A stretch of DNA of 48,034 nt from an uncultured Alteromonadales bacterium (GTDB taxonomy: Bacteria > Pseudomonadota > Gammaproteobacteria > Pseudomonadales > Cellvibrionaceae), in the NCBI GenBank assembly GCA_937864365.1, contig CALMJT010000138.1:1-48034 (forward strand), in the 5' to 3' direction. Below the pieces are notes generated by a model, which did not search any database, had not been told where the DNA came from, and saw only the letters and a program-made list of their open reading frames with translations. This document shows positions 27,290 to 37,069 of the stretch, in pieces. The translations under genes and the position numbers were made by a program. Each line of letters begins with the position of its first letter. Position 1 is the stretch's first letter.

Positions 27290-29098
27290 TTACTGAGATA
27301 AAGTCTTCAGATAGGCTCGCCATCCACCCAATTCTGTAATTTCCTCTGCGCCTTCTATTCCGTAGCCTTCACAAATAAAACCCGTTAACCATCGGCCGTC
27401 ATCGAGTTCGAGTTTGCTAATGCCTAAGGGAGCTGGAATGCCCGCGACAAAGCTGCCGAATTCCGTCATTGGCAAGCGCCATACTTCTACCGCAATTTTT
27501 GCTCCGTTTTCAGTGTCGCGAATTAACCCTGGACGAAACGGTGGGCCACCGGCGAGTGCGTACATGCGGTAATTTTTTGAGGTTGTGGTGGTGTTAATTA
27601 ATTTTCCGCCGCGTTCGACAAGTTGCCAATTTAAAGGCAAACCCTCTAGATGCGCACCGCAAACAACAACATCTACGGTTTTTGTTGAGTTAACTTTAGG
27701 TAGATGAATTATTGTTTTCGAGGTTGTACTTGCGCCTTCGGGTGTTACAAAAATAGTCTCAAGATAATTAGCGATTGAAAGCAGCGACCGGTCGGCAAAT
27801 GTATCGCCGATTAAGGTAATGCCAAACGGTAAATTCTTTTCGGTAAACGATGTTGGTACAGCAATGGCCGATAAATCCAATAAATTCACAAAATTGGTGT
27901 AATACCCCAACTCGCTGTTGTGTTTAATGGGCTCATTTAGCATTTCTTCAATGGTAAATATCCGACCTGCCGTTGGCATTAATAACGCATTACACTTATT
28001 TAATTGAGCACGACAGGTTTTTGCGAGACCTTCAAGTTTATATTGTGCCGAAAATAATTCATGAGCTTTGGGTTCACCGCCGGGGGCGATAATATCGCGC
28101 ACCACCGGAAAAATAGCATTGGGATTAGTATTAATTAACTCTTGTGCGGCTAGATAGCGTTCGGCAACCCATGGGCCTTCGTAAAGCAGCTTGGCGACTT
28201 GGTCAAAGGGTGAATAATCTATAGGAATTAAGGTAACGTCGGCGATGGCTTGCAGTTGCTCAATCACCTTGTGATAAGCTTTTTCGTACTCTTTATCGCC
28301 AAAAAATTTCAGTTGCGATGACTCAATAATTCCCAGTGTGAAAGGTGGTGTTTGCTGGCCAAAATATCGTGATTTATTCGACGGCGTATTTTCTCGGCTG
28401 TATTCATCGCTTATATCAAAACCTTCGGCACTGGTTAATATCGTGTTGGCGTCTTCGGTAGTTAACGCAAAAATACTCATGCAGTCGAGGCTTTTACACG
28501 CCGGTACCATTCCCGATGCCGATAATAATCCACGCGAAGGCTTTAGTCCGACTAAATTGTTAAAGCAGGCTGGTACTCGACCAGAACCGGCGGTGTCGCT
28601 GCCTAAACTAAAGGTTGCTAAACCCAAAGCAACGGCTACCGAAGAACCGGAGCTTGAACCGCCGCTGATATATTCTTGATTAAACGAATTTTTACAGGCA
28701 CCAAAGGGTGATCGGGTTCCGTTTAAACCCGTCGCAAATTGATCGAGATTGGTTTTGCCAATGGGTATGGCGCCCGCGTTAATTAATTGTTGTACTGCAA
28801 ACGCTGATTTTTCTGGCGTGTAAGCAAAAGCTTCGCAGCCCGCCGTTGTGGGAATTCCAGCAAGATCAATATTATCTTTTATAGCGAAGGGAATTCCCCA
28901 CAATGGGTAGTCTGCTATAGGTTTTTCTGCTAAAGCTTCAATGTAAGGATTTATTTCTTTCGCCGTTAATAAATGAATCCAAATATTGTGGTCGGTAAAT
29001 TTTTTGGCTTTATCTAAAATATCTGCGATTAATTGCTGTGGTGTTAATTGTTCTGATAAATAAGCATCGCGTAACGATTTTATGGTCATAGAATTCAT
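27290..29098 (-). CDS. atzF: Allophanate hydrolase
   Basis: 602 residues. The N-terminal amidase-signature domain has the catalytic Lys74 (FAIKDNID), the cis-Ser in GGSSSGSS (146-153) and the nucleophile Ser172 in SDTAGSGRVPA. The C-terminal domain (from about 460, VVVCGAHLEGLPLNWQL...) is the AtzF/DUR1 extension that turns N-carboxy products into CO2. Overall it converts allophanate to two ammonia and two CO2. It is the last gene of the guanidine operon, 10 bases after the carboxylase, with a TAGGAG site. The symbol atzF is by family only. Confidence 0.94.
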   Translation of the reverse strand: MNSMTIKSLRDAYLSEQLTPQQLIADILDKAKKFTDHNIWIHLLTAKEINPYIEALAEKPIADYPLWGIPFAIKDNIDLAGIPTTAGCEAFAYTPEKSAFAVQQLINAGAIPIGKTNLDQFATGLNGTRSPFGACKNSFNQEYISGGSSSGSSVAVALGLATFSLGSDTAGSGRVPACFNNLVGLKPSRGLLSASGMVPACKSLDCMSIFALTTEDANTILTSAEGFDISDEYSRENTPSNKSRYFGQQTPPFTLGIIESSQLKFFGDKEYEKAYHKVIEQLQAIADVTLIPIDYSPFDQVAKLLYEGPWVAERYLAAQELINTNPNAIFPVVRDIIAPGGEPKAHELFSAQYKLEGLAKTCRAQLNKCNALLMPTAGRIFTIEEMLNEPIKHNSELGYYTNFVNLLDLSAIAVPTSFTEKNLPFGITLIGDTFADRSLLSIANYLETIFVTPEGASTTSKTIIHLPKVNSTKTVDVVVCGAHLEGLPLNWQLVERGGKLINTTTTSKNYRMYALAGGPPFRPGLIRDTENGAKIAVEVWRLPMTEFGSFVAGIPAPLGISKLELDDGRWLTGFICEGYGIEGAEEITELGGWRAYLKTLSQ

Positions 29099-29108
29099 AG
29101 TTTCACTC

Positions 29109-32100
29109 CTAAAGGCTTTTAGGCTCTAGCACAATCAAAGGTTGACCCGCTTCAACGCGTTGACCTGCGGTTTTTAATATATGCGAAATGGTTCCGGCGG
29201 TGTGAGTGGTAATAGGTATTTCCATTTTCATGGATTCCAAAACCACCAAAATGTCGTCGGTGGCAATTTCGTCGCCCACGGATTTTTCTACCAGCCAAAC
29301 GCTGCCTGAAACCGGGCTTTCAATAACAATGCTGTCTTCGGGCCATTGTTGTTCGGGTGTGTCGTCTTGGATGTCCGTTTCGTTAAAATGAAATTGTCCA
29401 TCGGCGTGCCAGCGTTGTAATTCTTGGTCAAAAGCGTAATCGCGTTTTTCTGTGAATTCTTCAATCGATGTTTGATTCTCGGCCAAAAACGTTTGGTAGC
29501 TGCTTAAATTAAATTCGGTTTCTTCAATTTTTAACGGATAATTACCTAACGGAAAATCACGGCGAATATGATTCAGTTCTTCGTGGCTGACTTCGTAAAA
29601 ACGAATTTGATCGAAAAAGCGCAATAACCAAGGTTGTTCAAATTCTTTGGTTTTTTGATAGCGATTCCACATTTGCAAGGTGCGCCCGACAAACTGATAA
29701 CCACCGGGGCCTTCCATGCCGTAAACGCACAAATAAGAACCACCAATACCTACCGAGTTCTCAGCCGTCCAAGTTCTGGCAGGATTGTATTTGGTCGTGA
29801 CTAAACGATGACGCGGATCAACTGGTGTTGCAACCGGCGCTCCTAAATAAACATCACCGAGTCCCATGACTAAATAGGACGCATCAAAAACAATTTTTTT
29901 AACCTCGTCGATACTTTCTAAACCATTAATACGACGAATAAATTCTAAGTTACTTGGGCACCAAGGTGCATCGGCTCGCACCGATTGCTGATATTTTTCG
30001 ATTGCTTGGCGGCAGGCTTTATCATCCCAAGACAGCGGTAAATGCACGATTCGCGATTTAATGGTGATGTCAGCCAGATTTTTGTAAATAATTCGCTCGG
30101 CATTTTTTAACTGTTGAACCAAATCTGCGTGTTCGAGTTGTTGGCTATCAAAATGGATTTGCAACGAGCGAATGCCGGGTGTTAATTCTTTAATGCCGGT
30201 TATTGGATTTTCGCTCAGCCAATTTAACAAAGCATGAGCGCGTAAACGCAAAGGAATATTCAGCATTAAATCGCCATATTCCACTAGCAAAAAATGATCG
30301 CCGGCCAAGCGAAAACTGATTTCTATACCGGCATCGTGTTTACTAAAGGTCGAAAATATCGGCGTGGTTATTTCTGCTTGTTCAAATTCAACGGATTGCG
30401 GTTGTAGAGTCGCGAGTTGTTTTAATTGCGCGACTTCTAACGCTTTGGCCGTGTCGATAGAAACCGGAATAAACTTGATTTTATCACCGGCTTTTAATTG
30501 GCCCAGTTTCCAAAGGTCTGCGGTAATAACCGTAGCTGGGCACACAAAGCCACCTAAAGATGGACCATCTGGGCCAAGAATTACTGGCATGTCACCAGTA
30601 AAATCAACGGTACCAAAAGCGTAGGCGTTATCGTGAATATTGGATGGATGCAGTCCTGCCTCGCCGCCATCTTTACGCGCCCATTGCGGTTTAGGGCCAA
30701 TTAAGCGCACGCCGGTGCGACTGGAGTTATAGTGCACTTGCCATTGAGTGTTAAAAAATACGTCTATGTCGTCTTGTGTGAAAAAGTCCGGTGCGCCGTG
30801 AGGGCCATAAATAACTCGTAATTCCACTTCGTTATTTATATCCGGAAATATATTTGAAGATACCGATGATGCTTTTTCATCAGATAAATCATCGGATAAA
30901 AAAGGCAGCGTTGTTAAGCAATCGCCGGCGCGAAGTGCTCTACCGGCGTGACCGCCAAATTGGCCCAGTGTAAACGTAGCTTTAGAACCTAAATAATCGG
31001 GACAATCAAAGCCACCGGCAACGGCTAAATAACAGCGTGCACCCGCGGATGTTATTTTACCAATGGTCAAGGTTTGTTTGGCTAGAATGTTAATTGGGGT
31101 GTTTAAACGAATCGTTTCGCCGTCGATTGTTGCTTCTACGTCTGCGCCGACTATGGCGAAAACAGTATCAAAACTGAATTGTAGACATGGGCCTTGCAGC
31201 GTAATTTCTAAAGCAGCTGCATCGGATTTGTTGCCCAATAATTTATTGGCTAACCGAAACGAATAATTATCGAAGGGGCCGCTTGGCGGTACGCCTACAT
31301 TCCAAAGCCCGGTACGACCAGGAAAATCTTGTATGGTGGTCAGCGTTCCCGCGGTTAGAACATCAATGCGTTTGGGTTGATATTTAAATTCGTTTAAATA
31401 ACGAGTGGTAACATTGCCTTCGAGGAGAGTTTTATCGTTTAATAGATCACATAAATAATCTTTGTTGGTCGTTATACCGTAGAGCTTGGTTGCAGCCAGA
31501 GCGTCTCTCAGCTGATTAAGAGCGGTAGCGCGATCTTCTCCATGACAAATAAGTTTCGCGAGCATTGGATCAAAATACGGCGATACAGTAATGCCCGATT
31601 CAAGCCAGTGATCGATACGAATATTTTCTTGGTTCGGAAATTCAACGTGAGTTAATAAGCCAGCGGTGGGCTGAAAATTTTTGTAGGGGTCTTCGGCATA
31701 GAGTCGAACTTGAACGGCATGTCCTTTGGGTTTCAAGGTATTTCTAATTGCGTTTAAATCCAGATTCTCGCCGGAGGCAAGTTGTAACATCATCTCAACC
31801 AAATCGATGTTATACACTTCTTCGGTAACGCCGTGTTCTACCTGTAGCCGAGTATTTACTTCTAAAAAATAAAAATCTTGGGTGTCGGCATCTAAAATAA
31901 ATTCGACGGTGCCAGCATTTTGATAATTCACACTGGCTAATAATTTTTCGGCGGTGGCGTGAAGGTTTTTCTTGATCTCATCGCTTAGATTTGGAGCCGG
32001 ACATTCTTCAACGACCTTTTGATTGCGTCTTTGGCTAGAACAATCTCGTTCTCCAATAGCCAGCGCGTTACCTTTTCCGTCGCCAAAAATTTGCACTTCA

Positions 32101-32723
32101 ATATGTCGGGCACGGGCGATAAATTTTTCAAGAAATACGCGGTTATCGGCAAAGTTCTTTTCACCAAGACGTCTTACACTGTCAAAAGTGCTGCGCAGCT
32201 GATCTTCGGTTTCACACAATTGCATACCAATGCCACCGCCACCGGCGCTGCTTTTTAGCATAACGGGGTAGCCAATTTCGGTGGCCGATATAAGAGCTTG
32301 ATCGAGATTTTCCAGAACTTCGGTACCCGGTAATAAGGGCACCTTGGCAGCTTGAGCCAGTTCACGAGCGCGGTGTTTTAAGCCGAAATCTAAAATCTGT
32401 GAAACGCGTGGGCCAATAAATACGATACCGGCCTTGTCGCAAGCCTCCACAAAATCGGCGTTTTCACTTAAAAAGCCGTAGCCGGGATGAATCGCTTGCG
32501 CGCCTGTTTGTTTGGCGATGGTGAGTAATTTTTCGTAATTTAAGTAGGTATCTTGTGCCGGGCCTTCGCCCAAACAAAATGACTCGCTGGCTTGGCGAAC
32601 GTGTAGGCTTTGTGCATCGCTTTCGGCGTAAACTGCTACCGATTGAATATTGAGTTTGTTAAGCGTGCGAATAATTCGGCAAGCAATGGCGCCGCGATTG
32701 GCGATAAGAACTTTACTGAACAT
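29109..32723 (-). CDS. Biotin-dependent guanidine (urea-family) carboxylase
   Basis: 1204 residues with the full urea-carboxylase layout. The order is: biotin carboxylase (1-450, with the glycine-rich ATP loop KSSAGGGGIGM and EVNTRLQVEH), a carboxyltransferase of KipA/KipI type (TIQDFPGRTGLWNVG... then YNPARTWTAENSVGIGG and VYGMEGPGGYQFVG), and a biotinyl domain with Lys1166 in ESMKME. Urea carboxylase makes allophanate; close relatives prefer guanidine and give carboxyguanidine. The upstream guanidine-I riboswitch and the DUF1989 pair point to guanidine. It is most often annotated as urea carboxylase. No separate deaminating step is needed for urea, so the DUF1989 genes favour guanidine. Confidence 0.93.
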   Translation of the reverse strand: MFSKVLIANRGAIACRIIRTLNKLNIQSVAVYAESDAQSLHVRQASESFCLGEGPAQDTYLNYEKLLTIAKQTGAQAIHPGYGFLSENADFVEACDKAGIVFIGPRVSQILDFGLKHRARELAQAAKVPLLPGTEVLENLDQALISATEIGYPVMLKSSAGGGGIGMQLCETEDQLRSTFDSVRRLGEKNFADNRVFLEKFIARARHIEVQIFGDGKGNALAIGERDCSSQRRNQKVVEECPAPNLSDEIKKNLHATAEKLLASVNYQNAGTVEFILDADTQDFYFLEVNTRLQVEHGVTEEVYNIDLVEMMLQLASGENLDLNAIRNTLKPKGHAVQVRLYAEDPYKNFQPTAGLLTHVEFPNQENIRIDHWLESGITVSPYFDPMLAKLICHGEDRATALNQLRDALAATKLYGITTNKDYLCDLLNDKTLLEGNVTTRYLNEFKYQPKRIDVLTAGTLTTIQDFPGRTGLWNVGVPPSGPFDNYSFRLANKLLGNKSDAAALEITLQGPCLQFSFDTVFAIVGADVEATIDGETIRLNTPINILAKQTLTIGKITSAGARCYLAVAGGFDCPDYLGSKATFTLGQFGGHAGRALRAGDCLTTLPFLSDDLSDEKASSVSSNIFPDINNEVELRVIYGPHGAPDFFTQDDIDVFFNTQWQVHYNSSRTGVRLIGPKPQWARKDGGEAGLHPSNIHDNAYAFGTVDFTGDMPVILGPDGPSLGGFVCPATVITADLWKLGQLKAGDKIKFIPVSIDTAKALEVAQLKQLATLQPQSVEFEQAEITTPIFSTFSKHDAGIEISFRLAGDHFLLVEYGDLMLNIPLRLRAHALLNWLSENPITGIKELTPGIRSLQIHFDSQQLEHADLVQQLKNAERIIYKNLADITIKSRIVHLPLSWDDKACRQAIEKYQQSVRADAPWCPSNLEFIRRINGLESIDEVKKIVFDASYLVMGLGDVYLGAPVATPVDPRHRLVTTKYNPARTWTAENSVGIGGSYLCVYGMEGPGGYQFVGRTLQMWNRYQKTKEFEQPWLLRFFDQIRFYEVSHEELNHIRRDFPLGNYPLKIEETEFNLSSYQTFLAENQTSIEEFTEKRDYAFDQELQRWHADGQFHFNETDIQDDTPEQQWPEDSIVIESPVSGSVWLVEKSVGDEIATDDILVVLESMKMEIPITTHTAGTISHILKTAGQRVEAGQPLIVLEPKSL

Positions 32724-32784
32724 ACATTATCGTTGGCGGGTCGTCCCGCAGGCATTACGACAGTGGCCGTCCACTGAAGGTGAT

Positions 32785-33423
32785 TTAACTATTCCAAACC
32801 AAAACTTCGATTGGCGTTGGGTTGTAACCGTTACAGGGATTATTTAATTGTGGGCAATTCGATATGAGCACCGTGATGTCTATTAACGCTTTCAATTCTA
32901 CGTATTTACCCGGTGCCGAAATGCCATCTTCAAAGGTTAGGCCGCCATCTTCGGTTACCGGTACATTCATAAAGAAGTTAATGTTATGGGTGATATCACG
33001 TTTGTCTAAACCAAATTCAGGATTTTCGGCAATGGCAAGCATCCAGCTATCACGACAGGCGTGCATGCAACGTTTCTCTAAATCATAACGAACGGTATTA
33101 CTTTCAGTTGCGCAAGCGCCACCCAAAGTGTCGTGACGTCCGCAGGTGTCGGCAACGATTTCTAACATCGGATTATTCAAATTTGACCGAAGAACGCTGC
33201 CATCGGTTAAATAAACATTTCCTTGTTCGCGAATGGTATCGGTTGCGCTGTAACGCTCTTCAGGGTTGTGTGAATTATAAAATAACGTATCGGCGGCTTG
33301 ATTACCTTCGAGATCTAGAATTCTTAAAATACTGCCCGCAGTGATATTGTGAATAAAATAATCGCCCGCCAAGACTTTCTGGGTGAAATCGGCATTTTCT
33401 GCCATTAAATGACTGATTTTCAT
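32785..33423 (-). CDS. Carboxyguanidine deiminase subunit (DUF1989, urea-carboxylase-associated protein)
   Basis: 212 residues of the DUF1989 family, one of a tandem pair. It contains [30 protein letters not shown], a conserved [18 protein letters not shown] region, and an NFFMNVPV segment. Such pairs were called urea-carboxylase-associated proteins and later shown to form carboxyguanidine deiminase (CgdAB), which turns carboxyguanidine into allophanate and ammonia. Which of the two subunits this is, I cannot say. It overlaps the partner gene upstream by four bases (ATGA), implying coupled synthesis. Confidence 0.87.
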   Translation of the reverse strand: MKISHLMAENADFTQKVLAGDYFIHNITAGSILRILDLEGNQAADTLFYNSHNPEERYSATDTIREQGNVYLTDGSVLRSNLNNPMLEIVADTCGRHDTLGGACATESNTVRYDLEKRCMHACRDSWMLAIAENPEFGLDKRDITHNINFFMNVPVTEDGGLTFEDGISAPGKYVELKALIDITVLISNCPQLNNPCNGYNPTPIEVLVWNS

Positions 33424-34157
33424 AGCGCTACGATTCCTTGTTGCTGCCCCAAGTAATACAACTGGTTATTGGCGAAGCCGCGTTGATTTTCGGGTCTAAA
33501 ATTCAAACAATAATCGTCATCCATAACGGGTTCAGCAGCAGAAATATCTATTTTTACTGGTTTTGCTGGGTAATTTTCTTCGGTATTTAATGGATGAGGG
33601 CAGGTGTGTAATATCACAAGCGTATTCATTTCAAAGCGAAGTGTAATGCTGTTACCCGGTGATGAATGATTTTTGTTGAACGTTAATGCACCGTTTGCAT
33701 CGGTGGTAATTTTGCTGAATAAATTTAAATTAGCAGCAAGATCTTTTAAACCTAAGCCGTATTTAGCGAGTTCAACCAAAAAAGCATCGTGTCCGTTTTG
33801 ATGCCAGGCATTGCGATGATTTTGATAGTCGCGAACACCCCACAATTTTGTGACTTGATTTGCGGTGCAGTTACCACCAACCGTATCGTGCCAACCTAAA
33901 TCATCCTGCGTGATGGAGGCGAAAATTCGCCCCATGTCTGAATATAGGCAGTTGCCGCGTGTTAATTTAAAGGTGTGCTGGCATTTTAGCGTGTCGGGTG
34001 CGTTGTATTTTTCTAACAGATTGTCAGGATTATAAAAAAGCATACCGACGTTTGCGCCACCTTCGATATCGGTAAGCGTCATTTGCGTGCCGCGTAATAG
34101 CCTGAGTGACCAATGCCCGCCGGGAGTAATGGTGGTGGAGTAGGTTGATAAGCTCAC
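33420..34157 (-). CDS. Carboxyguanidine deiminase partner subunit (DUF1989)
   Basis: 245 residues, the second DUF1989 protein. It shares the family pattern with the smaller partner: [55 protein letters not shown] and a C-terminal [15 protein letters not shown]. With its neighbour it should form the heteromeric carboxyguanidine deiminase in the cytoplasm. Its start is 30 bases from the repeat copy H, which separates it from the transporter genes. Confidence 0.87.
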   Translation of the reverse strand: MSLSTYSTTITPGGHWSLRLLRGTQMTLTDIEGGANVGMLFYNPDNLLEKYNAPDTLKCQHTFKLTRGNCLYSDMGRIFASITQDDLGWHDTVGGNCTANQVTKLWGVRDYQNHRNAWHQNGHDAFLVELAKYGLGLKDLAANLNLFSKITTDANGALTFNKNHSSPGNSITLRFEMNTLVILHTCPHPLNTEENYPAKPVKIDISAAEPVMDDDYCLNFRPENQRGFANNQLYYLGQQQGIVAL

Positions 34158-34187
34158 GGTGTCTCCAGAGTTTTATCTAAGCAGTAT

Positions 34188-34345
34188 TTAGGAACCTCTG
34201 ATTAACTCATCCATGATTTGATCAGAGGGAAGAAATTGAAAATGCGATTTCCAATTTCTTCACAATTTCAATCACTTACAGTTCTTGAAATTGGCGATAC
34301 ATCCTTGTTTCGCTAGAAACTCTAAATTAATCAGAGTTTCCTTTA
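34188..34345 (+). repeat. Dispersed palindromic repeat, copy H (reference copy, inside the guanidine operon)
   Basis: About 158 bp, the best copy. The left hairpin is CCTCTGAT (34195-34202)/ATCAGAGG (34221-34228). The core can form GAAGAAATTG (34229-34238)/CAATTTCTTC (34252-34261), or instead CCAATTTC (34251-34258)/GAAATTGG (34287-34294). The right hairpin is GAAACTCT (34316-34323)/AGAGTTTC (34333-34340). Ends CTCTGATTAA and TTAATCAGAG are inverted repeats of each other. It lies between the ABC ATPase and the deiminase genes on the operon's own transcript. Confidence 0.92.
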
Positions 34346-34381
34346 ATTTAAAAAAGAGCGCTCAATAGTTCTCGAATTCAA

Positions 34382-35131
34382 TTATTTTGTCAGTGACAAT
34401 AAATTTTCATAATTCGAATTTTTAGAAACCGGTAGATCGTAGGTAATTGTTGCACCGTAGGCGTTCGGGGCTTGTGGGTCGTGACGAGTTTTATCGAATA
34501 CCCAAAGCCGCGTGCCTAGATAAAAACCTTCTTTTAAATCGTGAGTGACCATAAAAATGGTTAAGCCGTGCTCGCGCCATAAATTTAGAACCAGTTGATG
34601 CATTTCGGCACGAATACCCGGATCTAGAGCGCCGAAAGGTTCGTCCAATAACAGTATTTTTGGTTTGCCCAGTAGCGCTTGAGCAATGGCCAAACGTTGT
34701 TTCATTCCACCGGATAACTCGTGTGGATATTTTTTTAAAGCGTGCTCTAAACCCACTTCTTTGAGTAGTTTTTCCGCCGCCGATTTTGCTTCTCGTTTGG
34801 CTTTGCCAAATAAATATCCAGTAAAACCCTTGCGCTCAAATGCTTTTGCGGCCATGATATTTTCTAAAACCGTCATGTGTGGAAACAAGGAGTACTGCTG
34901 AAAAACAATGCCCCGTTCTGGGCCGGGTTCGCTGGCAATAGGCTTGCCGTTAATCAACAATTCACCCCGAGACAATTGCTCGGTGCCTAATAATAAGTTC
35001 AGAAAAGTGCTCTTACCACAGCCGGAACTACCAACCATGGTAATAAAATCACCTTCTGCCACGGTTACATTAAGTTGCTCTAAAACAACGTTTTCGCCGT
35101 AGTTTTTCCACAAGTTTTTGACTTCAATCAC
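34382..35131 (-). CDS. Guanidine ABC transporter ATPase (nitrate/taurine type)
   Basis: 249 residues, one ABC domain: Walker A GSSGCGKST, Q-loop FQQYSLFPHMT, signature LSGGMKQRLAIAQAL, Walker B ILLLDEPFGALD and a His switch in MVTHDL. It matches the NitT/TauT importer class. Its position between the riboswitch and the carboxylation genes indicates guanidine uptake. It overlaps the permease gene by one base. Annotation pipelines usually say putative urea transporter ATPase. Confidence 0.92.
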   Translation of the reverse strand: MIEVKNLWKNYGENVVLEQLNVTVAEGDFITMVGSSGCGKSTFLNLLLGTEQLSRGELLINGKPIASEPGPERGIVFQQYSLFPHMTVLENIMAAKAFERKGFTGYLFGKAKREAKSAAEKLLKEVGLEHALKKYPHELSGGMKQRLAIAQALLGKPKILLLDEPFGALDPGIRAEMHQLVLNLWREHGLTIFMVTHDLKEGFYLGTRLWVFDKTRHDPQAPNAYGATITYDLPVSKNSNYENLLSLTK

Positions 35132-35949
35132 TATCGATTACCTTGTGAATGCCACGGATACAATTTTCGATTCAGTAACGCTAAAAGCTGGTCAACAATA
35201 AACGCCAATAATGTAATCCACGCGACGTAGGGTAAAATAACGTCCATGGATAGATATCTTCGTACCAAAAATATTCGGTAACCTAGGCCATCGGTTGCGG
35301 CAATGGCTTCGGCGGCAATTAAAAATAACCAACCTGCACCCAGTGATAAACGCACAGAATCGATGAGTTTTGGCATTAATTGCGGCAGCAAAACGCGAAC
35401 TATAATTTGTGATGTATTTGCGCCTAATGTTTGCGCCTTTACTAATTGTTCGTTGGGAATTTCTTCGGCGCGTCTTTGAATGTCGCGAGCAATAAATGGA
35501 AAGATGCCAATAACGATTAGAACAACTTTAGATAATTCGCCAAGACCAAAAACAATAAATAGAATTGGTAGTAATGCCAACGGTGGAATTAATGAGATAA
35601 CCGTTAAAAAGGGCGATAAGCCCGATTTCACCAATGGAATTGCACCGGTAAAAATACCAAATAGCAAACCCAATGCTGCTGCACATAAAACGCCTAATCC
35701 TAACCGCTTTAGACTGCTTGCGGTATCTATCCAAAATGTGTACTCGCCGCTGCGTTTGCTAGGCTCTAGAGCCAAGCGTTCTATCGCGTCAGCCATTTTG
35801 CTAACCGGCGGTAATAATTTGTCGTCAGCGTTTTCAGCAAGTCGCGCATTAGAATTAATTACATAAAGTACGGCAATTAAAAAAAACGGCAAAATTCCAA
35901 GTGCAAACGCTAGAGGTTTCGAGGGCTTTAAATTGATTAGGCGTTTCAT
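35131..35949 (-). CDS. Guanidine ABC transporter permease
   Basis: 272 residues with about six hydrophobic membrane segments, beginning with PLAFALGILPFFLIAVLYVI. The cytoplasmic EAA-type loop reads PNEQLVKAQTLGANTSQII, the contact site for the ATPase. It is of the BPD transport / NitT-TauT permease class. It lies between the ATPase (one-base overlap) and the binding protein (11-base gap), all on one transcript. Substrate guanidine is inferred from the riboswitch. Confidence 0.91.
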   Translation of the reverse strand: MKRLINLKPSKPLAFALGILPFFLIAVLYVINSNARLAENADDKLLPPVSKMADAIERLALEPSKRSGEYTFWIDTASSLKRLGLGVLCAAALGLLFGIFTGAIPLVKSGLSPFLTVISLIPPLALLPILFIVFGLGELSKVVLIVIGIFPFIARDIQRRAEEIPNEQLVKAQTLGANTSQIIVRVLLPQLMPKLIDSVRLSLGAGWLFLIAAEAIAATDGLGYRIFLVRRYLSMDVILPYVAWITLLAFIVDQLLALLNRKLYPWHSQGNR

Positions 35950-35960
35950 AGAATAATTAT

Positions 35961-37001
35961 TTACAGTTTTCCGTCTGCGGCCATTTGCATAAAGGTTGGA
36001 TCGAAACGCAATTTAATATTGTTTGGATCACCGTAAATGCCTGAGGGTGTTTCAATGCCAACAAAGCCTGCATCCGGTGCGCCTTCGCCTAAAATGCTGT
36101 GGTCAAATGAAAATTCAGCAACCTGTTGCATAGTGGTTTTTAATTCAGAACTATTGGTTAACGATAGTGCTTGGCTCGGCTGATAAAACATTTCGGTGTT
36201 TGCTAGCTGCGCTTCATACCCGGTTAAATCGGTACCGGAAGCTTCGGCCATAAAAGTTTTTGCTTCTTTTGCAGCAGCGTCGTCACCGCTCATGGTTGCC
36301 ATGATTTCATACCAGGCGCCAACCAGTGCTTTACCGAAATTAGGGTTTTCTTTTAGAACATCGGTATTTACAACTAACAGATCAATAATTTCGCCGGGAA
36401 TTTTTGAAGAATCAAATACCAGATTGCTGCTGGGGTTTGTAAGAATTTCGCCTAATAAAGGGTTCCATGTAACAACAGAAGTCACATCGGATGTGCCGTA
36501 AACAGAAACCAAATCTGCGTCGGAGGTATTTACTACTTTTAAATCACGTTCTGATAATCCCACGCTATCTAATGCGCGAGCTAATAAATAATGTGAAACA
36601 CTTAATTCAACCAGATTAACGGTTTGACCTTTGATTTCGGCGAGGGATTTTTTATCTTTGAGTACAACACCATCGTTGCCGTTGGAGAAGTCTCCAACAA
36701 TTAATGCGGTTGAATCTACGCCACCCGCAGCAGGAATGGTTAGCGCATCCATGTTCGTCATAGAGCAACCGTCAAAAGCTCCGGCGGTATATTGATTTAT
36801 GGATTCTACGTAATCATTGATTTGCACAACATCAATTTTAATATCGTATTTATCGGCCCATTTTTTAACGATACCGTGTTCGGCACCATAGGCCCAAGGC
36901 ATCCAACCCACGTAAATTGACCAGCAAATTTTAAAATTATCGCGAGCAAATACTGAATTAGTCAGGGAAATTAATAGCGCTGCAAGGAGAAGGTGTTTCA
37001 T
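35961..37001 (-). CDS. Guanidine ABC transporter substrate-binding protein
   Basis: 346 residues, first gene of the operon. A signal peptide (LLLAALLISLTNSVFA) leads to a NitT/TauT-like periplasmic binding protein: FKICWSIYVGWMPWAYGAEH, INQYTAGAFDGCSMTNMDAL and VNTDVLKENPNFGKALVGAW. The GxMPW/YGAEHGI type is, from memory, the one found with urea-carboxylase operons. It would bind guanidine outside the inner membrane. A GAGAGG ribosome-binding site precedes the ATG. About 70 bases upstream ends the riboswitch aptamer. Confidence 0.92.
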   Translation of the reverse strand: MKHLLLAALLISLTNSVFARDNFKICWSIYVGWMPWAYGAEHGIVKKWADKYDIKIDVVQINDYVESINQYTAGAFDGCSMTNMDALTIPAAGGVDSTALIVGDFSNGNDGVVLKDKKSLAEIKGQTVNLVELSVSHYLLARALDSVGLSERDLKVVNTSDADLVSVYGTSDVTSVVTWNPLLGEILTNPSSNLVFDSSKIPGEIIDLLVVNTDVLKENPNFGKALVGAWYEIMATMSGDDAAAKEAKTFMAEASGTDLTGYEAQLANTEMFYQPSQALSLTNSSELKTTMQQVAEFSFDHSILGEGAPDAGFVGIETPSGIYGDPNNIKLRFDPTFMQMAADGKL

Positions 37002-37069
37002 TGGAGACCTCTCGGATTTATAAGTATCAAATTTTCAGTTACGTGGAGCACTCTTGGCTAAACGCCAAT

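Noticed and set aside
27290-34157. Reading the carboxylase operon as ordinary urea degradation
   Set aside because: The guanidine-I riboswitch and the DUF1989 pair fit guanidine better. Urea as a side substrate is not excluded.
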